From an uncultured Lentisphaeria bacterium (GTDB lineage Bacteria > Verrucomicrobiota > Lentisphaeria > Victivallales > UBA1829), in the NCBI GenBank assembly GCA_905197955.1, contig CAJKAR010000021.1:12483-76482 (forward strand): a stretch of DNA of 64,000 nucleotides. The letters are read 5' to 3'. Both the position numbers and the translations under genes were made by a program. Numbering within the stretch: the first letter of the stretch is position 1; each line of letters opens with the position of its first letter. The notes below the pieces were generated by a model. It had not been told where the DNA came from. It made no database searches and saw nothing but the letters and a program-made list of their open reading frames with translations. This document shows positions 34,209 through 42,829 of this stretch, in pieces.

Positions 34209-34664
34209 CAAAAAAAAGATTTTTTTTCCAAGATTGCTTGTATTTGAAAAATGGCAGTGTATTATAGTCGATGTTGTTGAATTCCAGGCAATAACTGTTT
34301 ATCAGGATTGTTGCCGGTTTTTCAGCGGTTTCATTTTTCGGGGAGAACCGGAAGAATGAATGTGCAGACCGGTTGTGTCTATGAAATAAAAATAGTTGAT
34401 TGTAGTTTGTTGATGTCTGTTAATCCGCATTGAATCATATCCATTACGGTTGATTTCCACCAGCACGTTCGAAATCTGAAACATTGCACGCAAAATACAT
34501 TCACACTGTCTTTATTCGAGCGCATCGGGTTTGCCCGCGGAATGTTTCATGATCGGTCCGGACGCGGTATGATCCTCCTGCGCCGGAGTCGTTCGGATAT
34601 CATCAGCAACGGCAGAGAAATCGAGGATAAAAAAAGGGCCAAGGGGTCCGGAAAAGGTTACAGA
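34209..34664. other. A/T-rich noncoding stretch upstream of the RRM gene
   Basis: Visibly poorer in G+C than neighbours between 34200 and 34500. Contains TTGTAT (34238-34243), 16-bp spacer, TATTAT (34260-34265) on the plus strand, then a hairpin GGCAATAA (34287-34294) / TTGTTGCC (34308-34315) followed by GGTTTTTC. This could be a short RNA or an attenuator in a long leader of the RRM gene. No ORF here has an SD or a recognisable product. Confidence 0.4.
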
Positions 34665-34955
34665 ATGAAAATTTATGTCGGAAACATGCCGTACGCCATG
34701 ACGGAAGATGAACTCAGAAGTCTGTTTGAGCAGTACGGGACAGTCGCAAGCGCGAGTCTCGCCATCGACCGCGAAACACGCAGAGTCAGAGGGTTCGGAT
34801 TCGTGGAAATGCCCGATGCCGGCGAAGCCAACGCCGCGATCGGCGGACTCAACGGACAGGAACAGGGCGGACGCAGACTCGTTGTCAATGAAGCCCGTCC
34901 CCGTGAGGATCGTCCCCGCGGAGCACGTCCCTTCAACCGCGCACCCCGCGCCTGA
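34665..34955 (+). CDS. RRM-type RNA-binding protein (cold-shock Rbp-like)
   Basis: 96 residues: a single RNA recognition motif with RNP2 IYVGNM at 3-8 and RNP1 RGFGFVEM at about 42-49, then a short Arg/Pro-rich tail (PREDRPRGARPFNRAPRA). It matches the small bacterial Rbp proteins that bind RNA, often cold-induced. The start at 34665 gives MKIYVGNMPY, the standard family beginning; an in-frame extension to 34542 is unlike any family N-terminus. The long A/T-rich upstream region may be a regulatory leader. A textbook terminator follows. Confidence 0.93.
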   Translation: MKIYVGNMPYAMTEDELRSLFEQYGTVASASLAIDRETRRVRGFGFVEMPDAGEANAAIGGLNGQEQGGRRLVVNEARPREDRPRGARPFNRAPRA

Positions 34956-34982
34956 CCGCTTCTTCCGCGTCAATTTGATCAG

Positions 34983-35016
34983 AACGGCACCGTTTTCCGA
35001 ACGGTGCCGTTTTTTT
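34983..35016 (+). terminator. Terminator of the RRM gene
   Basis: Perfect 12-bp stem AACGGCACCGTT (34983-34994) / AACGGTGCCGTT (35000-35011), 5-nt loop, T run to 35016. Confidence 0.95.
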
Positions 35017-35065
35017 GTTCCCCTCCGGCTGCTCAAAGATTCATGAGAAACCAATCAAATCTTCA

Positions 35066-35093
35066 TTGAAAAAAAACAATCCGCTTTTATATT
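35066..35093 (+). promoter_or_regulatory. Promoter of the alkaline phosphatase gene
   Basis: TTGAAA (35066-35071), 16-bp spacer, TATATT (35088-35093), 43 bp upstream of the ATG at 35137. A PhoB box was not obvious. Confidence 0.6.
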
Positions 35094-35136
35094 CTTTAAT
35101 CAAATCAATTTCATTGAAACTCAGGAGAACGACACT

Positions 35137-36342
35137 ATGGCACGAACATCCATGATTCTGCGAACTGCCGGCGCAGCAATGTTTCTTTTTGCAATGCATC
35201 TCTCGCTCCACGCGGCGGATGCGGCATGGGAGATCAAGGGGACATATCCGGCTCCGCCGCCGGTGGATGCGGCGAAACTTGCGAAGGCTCCCCGGACAGG
35301 CACACCCCGCAACATCATTCTTCTCATTGGAGACGGCATGGGGCAAGGCGCTTTGACCCTGGCCTCCCTGTATGCCTACGGAGCGCCGGGAAAACTCACG
35401 CTCGACCAGTTTCCGGTCTGCGGACTGGCCCGGACCGCCTCGGCGAACAGCACCGTCACCGATTCCGCCGCGAGCGGCACCGCTCTTGCCGGCGGCTACA
35501 AAACCAACAACGGAATGATCGGGAAGACCCCCGATAAAGTCTCCCGGAAAAGTTTTGCCGCTCTTGCCCGGGAATCCGGCAGAAGCATCGGCATCATGAC
35601 AACGGATGCCCTGACCGGAGCCACGCCTGCCGCGTTTCTGGCCCATGCGGATCATCGAAGCCAGGCGGAAAAAATCGCCGCCGATCTCTCCGCCGCCGGG
35701 AGCATGATTCTCATCGGATCCGATCCGAAGCCGTTTCTCCCGAAAAAGGACGGCGGACGCAGAGCCGACAACCGCAATCTTCTCGCCGAACTCCAAAAAG
35801 CCGGATATCGGGAGGCCGCCACCCCCGAAGCCTTGAAACAACTTCCCGCAAACATCCCCGCTTACGGCTTTGTTCCCGACTGGAGCAACACCACCCTTCT
35901 CTCCCGCTTTGCCTCTGCCGCATTTGAAAAACTGAACGCAAATCCCAAAGGCTTCTTTCTCATGATCGAAGGACATTATCCGGACAAGGGCGGACATGGG
36001 AACAATCCGGATTACAGTGTCAATGGAGTTCTCATGAACAATTTCCTGGCGAAAGCGGCTCTCGATTTTGCCCTGCAGCATCCGGATACTCTGGTTGTCG
36101 TCACGGCGGATCATGAAACCGGCGGCATCAGCGCGGCTCCGAACAAAGCGAATCCGCGCAAACCGCATATTCACTATATGACGAAAAACCATACCGGAGC
36201 ACCGGTCGGGATTTATGCATTCGGTCCCGGAGCAGACCGCTTCAATGCAGTTATCGAAAACACGGATATTCCGAAAACCTTTGCGGATTTCTGGCGCATC
36301 AAACTGGATCTGCCGGAAAAGGAGATCCCGCCCAAACGCTGA
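35137..36342 (+). CDS. Alkaline phosphatase (PhoA type)
   Basis: 401 residues with a signal peptide ending near HLSLHAADA. Hydrolyses phosphomonoesters outside the cytoplasm. Motifs: LLIGDGMGQGAL (Asp66, metal), VTDSAASGTALAGG with catalytic Ser110, TTDALTGATPAAFLAH, MIEGHYPDKGGHGN (metal region), VVTADHETGG, and HTGAPVGIYAFGPGA. All expected metal ligand blocks are visible, so it should be active. SD AGGAG. The segment between the Ser region and ADHETGG is compact, as in shorter bacterial relatives. Shares a terminator region with the convergent mutarotase gene. Confidence 0.95.
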   Translation: MARTSMILRTAGAAMFLFAMHLSLHAADAAWEIKGTYPAPPPVDAAKLAKAPRTGTPRNIILLIGDGMGQGALTLASLYAYGAPGKLTLDQFPVCGLARTASANSTVTDSAASGTALAGGYKTNNGMIGKTPDKVSRKSFAALARESGRSIGIMTTDALTGATPAAFLAHADHRSQAEKIAADLSAAGSMILIGSDPKPFLPKKDGGRRADNRNLLAELQKAGYREAATPEALKQLPANIPAYGFVPDWSNTTLLSRFASAAFEKLNANPKGFFLMIEGHYPDKGGHGNNPDYSVNGVLMNNFLAKAALDFALQHPDTLVVVTADHETGGISAAPNKANPRKPHIHYMTKNHTGAPVGIYAFGPGADRFNAVIENTDIPKTFADFWRIKLDLPEKEIPPKR

Positions 36343-36361
36343 CGCTTGTCGGAAAAGAGAG

Positions 36362-36403
36362 AAAAAAAACGGCGTTCCGGTCTCTGCCGCGAACGCCGTT
36401 TTT
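36362..36403. terminator. Bidirectional terminator
   Basis: Stem AAAAACGGCGTTC (36365-36377) / GAACGCCGTTTTT (36391-36403). It has a T run in both directions and sits between the convergent phosphatase and mutarotase genes. Confidence 0.9.
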
Positions 36404-36423
36404 CTGTTTGAATTGAAGCGGAA

Positions 36424-37248
36424 TCAGACAAGAGAAATGATCGTTTTCAGTGTCTGTTTCTCTCCGGCCTTCAGAATGCGGAAGTCGTTGCCGACATTCG
36501 CCGATTCAATGCAGACCATCCCATTGTATTCACGATCACCGAAATCAGGAAGACGGCGAGACTTGGCAACCCAGGGATTCCAGACAACGGTTGACATGGA
36601 TCCCTCCTTCGCCACATGAATCTTCTTTTCATAGGCGGGATCGTCGATGATGCACTCGGCAGCGGAGTGATCGTAAATGCGGTCGGTTTCCGCGCGGAAG
36701 TCGATGGGGCCGTCCTGATGATGACGGGTCGAGTTCAGCGTATCAATATACTCCGCTCCGTCAAGTCCGAGAATCCGGATCGAGCTGATGTTGGAAATTC
36801 CGAAATAGGAGTGAAGCGCCTGCGTCAGCCGGAAGTCATCGGGACCGAGATTCGTAGTTGTCAGCTCCACGGTCAGTTTATCCGCCACCGTGACGGTCAC
36901 ATCCGCGATCAGATTCTCATACGCGAATGCCTCGAATTTCACCACCGTTTCAGCCGCCTCGGAAGCACTCTCCTTGAGTGCCCACTCGTTGATGCGCGCC
37001 ACTCCGTGAGCCGGCTCCTGTGCAGGGCCGAACCAGGGCCAGCAGACAGGAATTCCTCCGCGGATCGGTTTTCCCGGTTCCGCCCAGCTCTCTTCGGAGA
37101 GCCAGAGCACTTCCCGTTCCCCCGCGGGCCGATAGGAGAGCACATGAGCGCCATGCAGAGCGATTTTCGCTTCGGCGGCATCGTTCCGGATCTGGAGGAT
37201 CGGAAGATTCTTCCACGTCTCAAGTTTCAAAGATGATGTTTCTGTCAT
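36424..37248 (-). CDS. D-hexose-6-phosphate mutarotase (YeaD family)
   Basis: 274 residues of the aldose-1-epimerase-like beta-supersandwich. Interconverts anomers of hexose 6-phosphates. Seen: EAKIALHGAHVLSYRPAGEREVLWLSE at about 26-52, PIRGGIPVCWPWFGPA (family signature), AHGVARINEWAL with the catalytic His region, LTQALHSYFGISN, and the closing CIESANVGNDFRILKAGE. The start ATG at 37248 follows GAAGGGG. It faces metH and shares its promoter region (see 37282-37316). Confidence 0.92.
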   Translation of the reverse strand: MTETSSLKLETWKNLPILQIRNDAAEAKIALHGAHVLSYRPAGEREVLWLSEESWAEPGKPIRGGIPVCWPWFGPAQEPAHGVARINEWALKESASEAAETVVKFEAFAYENLIADVTVTVADKLTVELTTTNLGPDDFRLTQALHSYFGISNISSIRILGLDGAEYIDTLNSTRHHQDGPIDFRAETDRIYDHSAAECIIDDPAYEKKIHVAKEGSMSTVVWNPWVAKSRRLPDFGDREYNGMVCIESANVGNDFRILKAGEKQTLKTIISLV

Positions 37249-37281
37249 AATTTTCCCCTTCTTTCCGATTGAAAATTTCTC

Positions 37282-37316
37282 TTGACAGAATATAGTAGTT
37301 CGTTCGTATTATTCAA
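37282..37316. promoter_or_regulatory. Two divergent promoters overlapping face to face
   Basis: Plus strand for metH: TTGACA (37282-37287), 19-bp spacer, TATTAT (37307-37312). Minus strand for the mutarotase: TTGAAT (37316-37311), 16-bp spacer, TATATT (37294-37289). The -10 of one overlaps the -35 of the other, so both cannot be occupied at once. The metH leader is only ~15-20 nt, with no room for a SAM or cobalamin riboswitch. Confidence 0.6.
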
Positions 37317-37334
37317 CGGAAAAGGCGACCGAAT

Positions 37335-40300
37335 ATGACAAAAAATCGTAAAAATATCCGAGACCTCCTCAAAAAACGCATTCTTGTGCTCGACGGAGCC
37401 ATGGGAACCATGCTCCAGGCACAGGGGCTGACCGACTCCGATTTCAACTGCGGCGTCTTCGCGAATCATCCAACGCCCCTCAAGGGAGATAACGACGTAC
37501 TCTGCATCACCCGTCCCGACGCGGTCAAGGCCGTTCACAAAGCCTATCTCGACGCGGGAGCGGATATCATCGAGACCAACACCTTCAATTCCAACGCGAT
37601 CTCCCAGGCCGAATACGGTCTTCAGGACCGCGTCTATGAACTGGCATACGCCGGAGCGAAAATCGCGCGGGAAGCCGCCGATGAAGCCGAAGCGGCAACT
37701 CCGGACAAACCCCGTTTTGTCGCAGGAAGCATGGGGCCGACCGGACGGACCGCCTCCATGTCGCCTTCCGTCGATGACCCTGCCTCACGAAATGTCACCT
37801 TCGACGAGCTCGCCGAAACCTATCAGCTTCAGGCAGAAGCGCTGATCGACGGCGGAGCGGATCTGCTTCTCGTCGAAACCATTTTCGATACTCTCAACGC
37901 CAAAGCCGCCGTCTACGGCATTCAGAAGGCGATGGGAACCCGGAGCATCCGCATTCCGGTCATGCTCTCCGCAACCCTCAGCGATGCCAGCGGGCGCATG
38001 CTCGCCGGGCAAAGTGCGGAAGCATTTCTGATTTCCGTTCTGCATACGGAGGAGCTGCTTTCGGTCGGATTCAACTGTGCGCTCGGGGCCGAAGAGATGC
38101 GTCCGCATCTGGCGGAGCTTGCGGCAAAAGCGCCGAGCCTTGTCAGCGCCCACCCGAATGCAGGATTGCCCGATATCTTCGGAAAATATGCGCAGACTCC
38201 GGAACGGATGGGAAGCATCATCCGGGAATTTGCGGAAAGCGGACTCATCAACATTGTCGGCGGCTGCTGCGGAACCACGCCTGCGCACATTGCAAAAATA
38301 GCCGAAGCGGTCGAAGGACTCGCGCCGCGCGTGCCGCCTGTTCCGGAGCCGTGCCTGCGTCTTTCCGGACTCGATCCGTTCCGAGCGGGAAAAGAGATGA
38401 ATTTCATCAATATCGGAGAACGCACCAATGTGGCTGGCTCGCGTAAGTTTCTGAATCTGATCAAGGCGGGCAATCTGCCGGAGGCAATGGCTGTGGCGCG
38501 GCATCAGATTGAAAACGGGGCGTCCATCATCGACGTCAACATGGACGACGCCATGCTCGACTCCCCCGCCGCGATGAAACGTTTTCTTCTTTATCTAGCC
38601 TCGGAACCGGAGATCGCGCGTGTGCCGGTGATGGTGGATTCCTCCAACTGGGAGGTTGTCAAAACCGCGCTGCGGTGTCTTCAGGGAAAAAGCATCGTCA
38701 ACTCCATCAGTCTGAAGGAGGGCGAGGAGGCGTTTCTCGAAAAGGCAAAGGAGATTCACCGTCTCGGAGCGGCAATTCTGGTCATGGCCTTCGACGAGAA
38801 CGGACAGGCGGATACCCTCCCCCGCAGAATCGACGTCTGCAAACGCTCCTATGACCTGCTGACCCGGAAAGCCGGAATCGCTCCCGAAGACATCGTCTTC
38901 GATCCGAACATCTTCGCCATCGCAACCGGAATGAAGGAGCACGATCATTATGCGGTCGATTTCATCGAAGCGGTCCGGTACATCCATAAGAACATGCCGC
39001 TCTGCGGGATCAGCGGAGGGGTCAGCAATGTCTCCTTCTCGTTCCGGGGGAACGATGTGGTCCGCGGTGCGCTCCACACGGTTTTTCTGAAACACGCCAT
39101 CGAAGCCGGCATGACGATGGGGATTGTCAATGCCGCTCAGCTCGGTGTTTACGAGGATCTGGATCCGCAGCTCCGGGCAGCGGCGGAAGCGGTTGTCCTG
39201 AACACCGATCCGGCGGCAGCTGAAAAACTCATTGAGATCGCATCGGGGCTGAAAACGGAGGCAAAACAGAGTGCTTCCGTCGAAGAGTGGCGCAGCAAAC
39301 CGCTACCGGAACGCATCGCGGATTCGCTTGTCAAAGGCGACGACTCCCATGTGCAGGAAGATATGGCGGAAGCGCTGAACACCTATCCATCACCGATGAA
39401 AATTGTCGAAGGGCCTCTCATGGACGGCATGGCAAAAGTCGGCGAGCTCTTCTCCTCCGGACGCATGTTTCTGCCCCAGGTGGTCAAAAGTGCCCGCGTG
39501 ATGAAACGCTCCGTGGCGGAGCTGATGCCGGCGATCGAACAGGCGAAAGGCTCAGGCGGAGCGGCACGCTCTCCCGTGGTCGTGCTGGCGACCGTCAAAG
39601 GCGATGTGCACGACATTGGAAAAAACATTGTCTCCGTAGTACTCCAGTGCAACAACTGCAATGTGATTGATCTCGGCGTCATGGTTCCCTGCCGGACGAT
39701 CGTCGATGCGGCGGAGGAGCACCATGCCGATTTCATCGGACTGAGCGGACTCATCACGCCCTCGCTGGAAGAGATGATCCATGTGGTTGCCGAACTCGAA
39801 CGGCGCGGACTTCGGATTCCGGTTCTGGTCGGAGGAGCCGCCACATCGAAACTGCATACGGCTCTGAAAATTCAGCCGTCGTATTCGGGAGCGGTCATTT
39901 ACACGCGCGACGCATCCGCGCTGGTTCCGGTAGTCGGCGCTCTGATGAACCCCGACAAACGCGCGCAGTTCCTCGATACATTGCGTGCCGAATACGCGGA
40001 ACTCACCGATGCCGTCGAACATCGCAGGGAAGCTATCGTTCCCATCGCAGAAGCAAGAAAACGAGCCGTCAGACACCCCTGGAAGAACGAACCGCCCGCG
40101 CAGGAGGGACTTCATGCCTTCCACCTCACGGTCGAAGAGATGACTCCGTGGCTCGACTGGGAAGGCTTCGCAAAGGCGTGGGATATGCCCCCGCGCGACA
40201 GCCGCACACACGATCTTATCCGCGAAGCCAAAGAGCTCCTTGCCGCAAGCCGGATGCACGCGGAATGCGTCTGCGGAATCTTTCCAGCCTGCGCGTCCGG

Positions 40301-40922
40301 GGATGCGATCCGGGTTCTCGGCGAGGATGGTGCCCTGCGCAAGCTTCTCCCGACCCTCCGTCAGCAGGGAGAAAAGAGCGAATTTGCCGCACTGGCTGAT
40401 TTTCTCTCCGAGGAACACTCGAACACGCCTGACTGGATCGGTGCACTTGCCGTCTCCGTGCACGGAGCGGAAGAGGAAGCCGCCGCGTTCGTGAAAAACG
40501 GCGACGACTATTCCGCGCTGATGCTGAAATCTCTTGCGAACCGTCTTGCGGAAGCAGCGGCGGAAATTGTCCACGCAAGAATCCGCGAAACATTCTGGGG
40601 CTATGAATCCGCACCGCATCCGTCCATCGAAGAGATGCTGAAGAACCGGTATCGCGGAATCCGTCCGGCGCCGGGCTATCCGACTCTGCCGGACCATACG
40701 CTGAAACGGGAGATTCTCGATCTGCTGGATGCCGGAAAGGCGTGCGGCATGAGTCTGACGGAAAATTTCATGATGGTTCCGCAGTCATCGGTCTGTGCTC
40801 TTGTGCTGGCGAATCCGGAAGCACGCTGTTTTACCGTCGGGAAAATTGCGGATGACCAGCTGGCGGAGTATGCAAAACTCCGCGGATTTCCAGTCGATGA
40901 CCTCAAACAATGGATCAGTTGA
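37335..40922 (+). CDS. metH: Cobalamin-dependent methionine synthase MetH
   Basis: 1195 residues, the full four-domain enzyme. It transfers methyl from methyltetrahydrofolate to homocysteine via cob(I)alamin. Homocysteine domain: LVLDGAMGTMLQAQGL and the zinc Cys311-Cys312 in GGCCGTTPAH (with an upstream Cys in VGFNCALG). Folate domain: NFINIGERTNVAGSRKF. Cobalamin domain: DVHDIGKNIVSVVLQ with axial His759, then PSLEEMIHV and GGAATSKLHTALKI. Activation domain: RGIRPAPGYPTLPDH and SLTENFMMVPQSSV. Complete and uninterrupted. The FadR-type regulator starts 16 bp downstream. Confidence 0.98.
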   Translation: MTKNRKNIRDLLKKRILVLDGAMGTMLQAQGLTDSDFNCGVFANHPTPLKGDNDVLCITRPDAVKAVHKAYLDAGADIIETNTFNSNAISQAEYGLQDRVYELAYAGAKIAREAADEAEAATPDKPRFVAGSMGPTGRTASMSPSVDDPASRNVTFDELAETYQLQAEALIDGGADLLLVETIFDTLNAKAAVYGIQKAMGTRSIRIPVMLSATLSDASGRMLAGQSAEAFLISVLHTEELLSVGFNCALGAEEMRPHLAELAAKAPSLVSAHPNAGLPDIFGKYAQTPERMGSIIREFAESGLINIVGGCCGTTPAHIAKIAEAVEGLAPRVPPVPEPCLRLSGLDPFRAGKEMNFINIGERTNVAGSRKFLNLIKAGNLPEAMAVARHQIENGASIIDVNMDDAMLDSPAAMKRFLLYLASEPEIARVPVMVDSSNWEVVKTALRCLQGKSIVNSISLKEGEEAFLEKAKEIHRLGAAILVMAFDENGQADTLPRRIDVCKRSYDLLTRKAGIAPEDIVFDPNIFAIATGMKEHDHYAVDFIEAVRYIHKNMPLCGISGGVSNVSFSFRGNDVVRGALHTVFLKHAIEAGMTMGIVNAAQLGVYEDLDPQLRAAAEAVVLNTDPAAAEKLIEIASGLKTEAKQSASVEEWRSKPLPERIADSLVKGDDSHVQEDMAEALNTYPSPMKIVEGPLMDGMAKVGELFSSGRMFLPQVVKSARVMKRSVAELMPAIEQAKGSGGAARSPVVVLATVKGDVHDIGKNIVSVVLQCNNCNVIDLGVMVPCRTIVDAAEEHHADFIGLSGLITPSLEEMIHVVAELERRGLRIPVLVGGAATSKLHTALKIQPSYSGAVIYTRDASALVPVVGALMNPDKRAQFLDTLRAEYAELTDAVEHRREAIVPIAEARKRAVRHPWKNEPPAQEGLHAFHLTVEEMTPWLDWEGFAKAWDMPPRDSRTHDLIREAKELLAASRMHAECVCGIFPACASGDAIRVLGEDGALRKLLPTLRQQGEKSEFAALADFLSEEHSNTPDWIGALAVSVHGAEEEAAAFVKNGDDYSALMLKSLANRLAEAAAEIVHARIRETFWGYESAPHPSIEEMLKNRYRGIRPAPGYPTLPDHTLKREILDLLDAGKACGMSLTENFMMVPQSSVCALVLANPEARCFTVGKIADDQLAEYAKLRGFPVDDLKQWIS

Positions 40923-40938
40923 ATACTTCGGAGCAGAA

Positions 40939-41676
40939 ATGCGGCAGAAAAATAAAAAACAGACTCTGACGGAACAGCTGGTCCGTCAAATTACCGGCTA
41001 CATCCGGAAAAACAACCTGAAGAGCGGAGATCCGCTGCCGACCGAATCGGAGATGGTGAAACGGTTCAAGGTCTCCCGCGTCGCACTGCGCGAGGCGTTC
41101 TGCTATCTGAAAGGACTGGGACTGATTGTCTCCCGGCGGGGCAGCTGTCTGCGTGTGGCGAATCCCGGAGTGGCGGATGTCATCGAGGGAGTCATCAGCA
41201 AAATCTGTCTGCCGGAAGCGAACATCGTCAACGAGCTGTTCGAGCTCCGCCGGACTCTGGAGCTGGGCTGCATTGCCGATGCCGTTGAAAATGCGTCGGA
41301 AGCCGATCTGCGCGCCATCGAAGAGGCACGTCTGGAATTTGAGCGTCTCGCAGCGGAAGAAAAACTCAATCCGACTCTGCTTGACGAAGCGGAAGTCAAA
41401 TTCCATTATGCGCTGTTTTCTCCGGCAGGATGTCGGATTCTCGGCGTGGTCATTGCGGCTCTGCGCGAGTTCTTCAATCTGAAGGTCACACAGCCGCAGG
41501 ATGCCCTCTGGTACAGCCGGGAAAAACTGAAACAGCTCTGCGAAGAACACCGAAAAATCGCCGAAGCATTTCTAGCCCATTCGCCGGAAGCGGCCTTTTC
41601 CGCCGTCCGGAAACACCTCAACAGCAAAACCTATTCCCAGGTGCCATTCCACTCGGAAGCAGGAGAGAACGCTTGA
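40939..41676 (+). CDS. FadR-subfamily GntR transcriptional regulator
   Basis: 245 residues. GntR winged helix at about 5-75: LVRQITGYIRKNNLKSGDPLPTESEMVKRFKVSRVALREAFCYLKGLGLIVSRRG. The C-terminal FCD all-helical sensor has NELFELRRTLELGCIADA, EVKFHYALFSPAG, and EEHRKIAEAFLAHSPEAAFSAVRKHL, with the His/Asp metal positions typical of FCD. Start at 40939 follows GGAG; the longer frame would overlap metH. Downstream genes (metallo-beta-lactamase, TIM-barrel isomerase) may be the targets. The ligand is unknown, often a sugar acid in this subfamily. Confidence 0.93.
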   Translation: MRQKNKKQTLTEQLVRQITGYIRKNNLKSGDPLPTESEMVKRFKVSRVALREAFCYLKGLGLIVSRRGSCLRVANPGVADVIEGVISKICLPEANIVNELFELRRTLELGCIADAVENASEADLRAIEEARLEFERLAAEEKLNPTLLDEAEVKFHYALFSPAGCRILGVVIAALREFFNLKVTQPQDALWYSREKLKQLCEEHRKIAEAFLAHSPEAAFSAVRKHLNSKTYSQVPFHSEAGENA

Positions 41677-42788
41677 GCAGGAAACGGAACATGATAATCG
41701 CGGCAGCTGTATTTCTTCTCTGCCTCCTTGCAGGAGTTAGCATTCTGACTGCGTGTACCCTGTCTTCAGAATTCGGAGATCTTCCGGAGGAGACGGAAAT
41801 TCAGCGATTCCAAACTCTTCCGAACTATTCCGGCGGTCAGTTTCAGAATCAGGAAACGGTCCGGCTGAACATGAAAAAGCTGGCGAGGAAACCGGGCTTT
41901 TTCCGTTTTCTGCTGGACTCCTCCAACGCGCCGGAAACCGGACTGCCGACCGTTCCACTGAACCGGAACTCCTTTTCCGAGCCTCCCGGCGACTTTCATG
42001 TAATCTGGCTCGGACACTCCAGCCTGATCTTTGAACTTGGCGGAGTGCGTTTTCTGACCGATCCGGTGTTCGGCAACGCCGCCCCCCTTCCCTTTGTCGT
42101 CCGGCGTTACTGCGAGTCGCCGCTGCCGCGCAAGGAGCTGCCCCCGCTGGATTTCATTCTGATTTCGCACGATCATTACGATCATCTGGAATATCCGACA
42201 ATCCGTTATCTCCGGAATTCGGATATCCCGTTTGTAGTCCCGCTCGGAGTCGGAGCGATCCTGCGGGGCTGGGGCATCGCTCCCGAACGCATCCATGAAC
42301 TGAACTGGAACGATTCCATTACCCTGAAAGGAATCCGCATCACCGCTCTGACTGCACGTCATTTCTCCGGCAGAACGCTCGGGAATCGCAACAAAACGCT
42401 CTGGAGCTCCTTTCTCTTTGAATCTGGCGGGAAAAAAATCTACTTCGGAGCTGACGGAGGCTACGGAAAACATTTCCAGGAGATCGGAAAAAAATACGGA
42501 CCGTTCGATCTGACCTGTCTCGAAATCGATGCCTGGAACGAGCGCTGGCCCCACAATCACATGTTTCCAGATGAGGTCATTCAAGCGCAGAAGGATTTGC
42601 AGGGAAAACGTCTTCTTCCGATCCACTGGGGAGTATTCGATCTAGCCATGCACCCATGGAACGAATCCATCGAAAAAGTCCGCTCTCTTGCCGAACGGCA
42701 CCATATTCCTCTGCTGACCCCGAAAATGGGAGAACGAATCCAGCCGGAAACCTCTCCCACATCGGCATGGTGGAATATCCCGAAATAA
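41673..42788 (+). CDS. Lipoprotein metallo-beta-lactamase-fold hydrolase
   Basis: 371 residues from a TTG start at 41673 that overlaps the regulator's stop as TTGA and follows AGGAGAG at good spacing. An ATG at 41691 is the alternative start. The N-terminus is basic then IIAAAVFLLCLLAGVSILTAC with a good lipobox LTAC. The MBL fold: FHVIWLGHSSLIFELGGVRFLTDPVFG, SHDHYDHLEY (HxHxDH metal motif), ALTARHFSGR, IYFGADGGYG, LLPIHWGVFDLA. This is the UlaG/NAPE-PLD-like class. A periplasmic or outer-membrane lipoprotein of this type is unusual. Substrate unknown. Confidence 0.88.
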   Translation: MSRKRNMIIAAAVFLLCLLAGVSILTACTLSSEFGDLPEETEIQRFQTLPNYSGGQFQNQETVRLNMKKLARKPGFFRFLLDSSNAPETGLPTVPLNRNSFSEPPGDFHVIWLGHSSLIFELGGVRFLTDPVFGNAAPLPFVVRRYCESPLPRKELPPLDFILISHDHYDHLEYPTIRYLRNSDIPFVVPLGVGAILRGWGIAPERIHELNWNDSITLKGIRITALTARHFSGRTLGNRNKTLWSSFLFESGGKKIYFGADGGYGKHFQEIGKKYGPFDLTCLEIDAWNERWPHNHMFPDEVIQAQKDLQGKRLLPIHWGVFDLAMHPWNESIEKVRSLAERHHIPLLTPKMGERIQPETSPTSAWWNIPK

Positions 42789-42829
42789 CCTTAACACCAA
42801 ATTCATCATATAACTAAGGAGTACAGAGC

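Noticed and set aside
34302..34493. A 63-codon minus-strand frame in the A/T-rich region
   Set aside because: No SD, no similarity and low complexity; the region is better read as noncoding.
37313..37334. SAM or cobalamin riboswitch before metH
   Set aside because: Only about 20 bases separate the -10 from the start codon.
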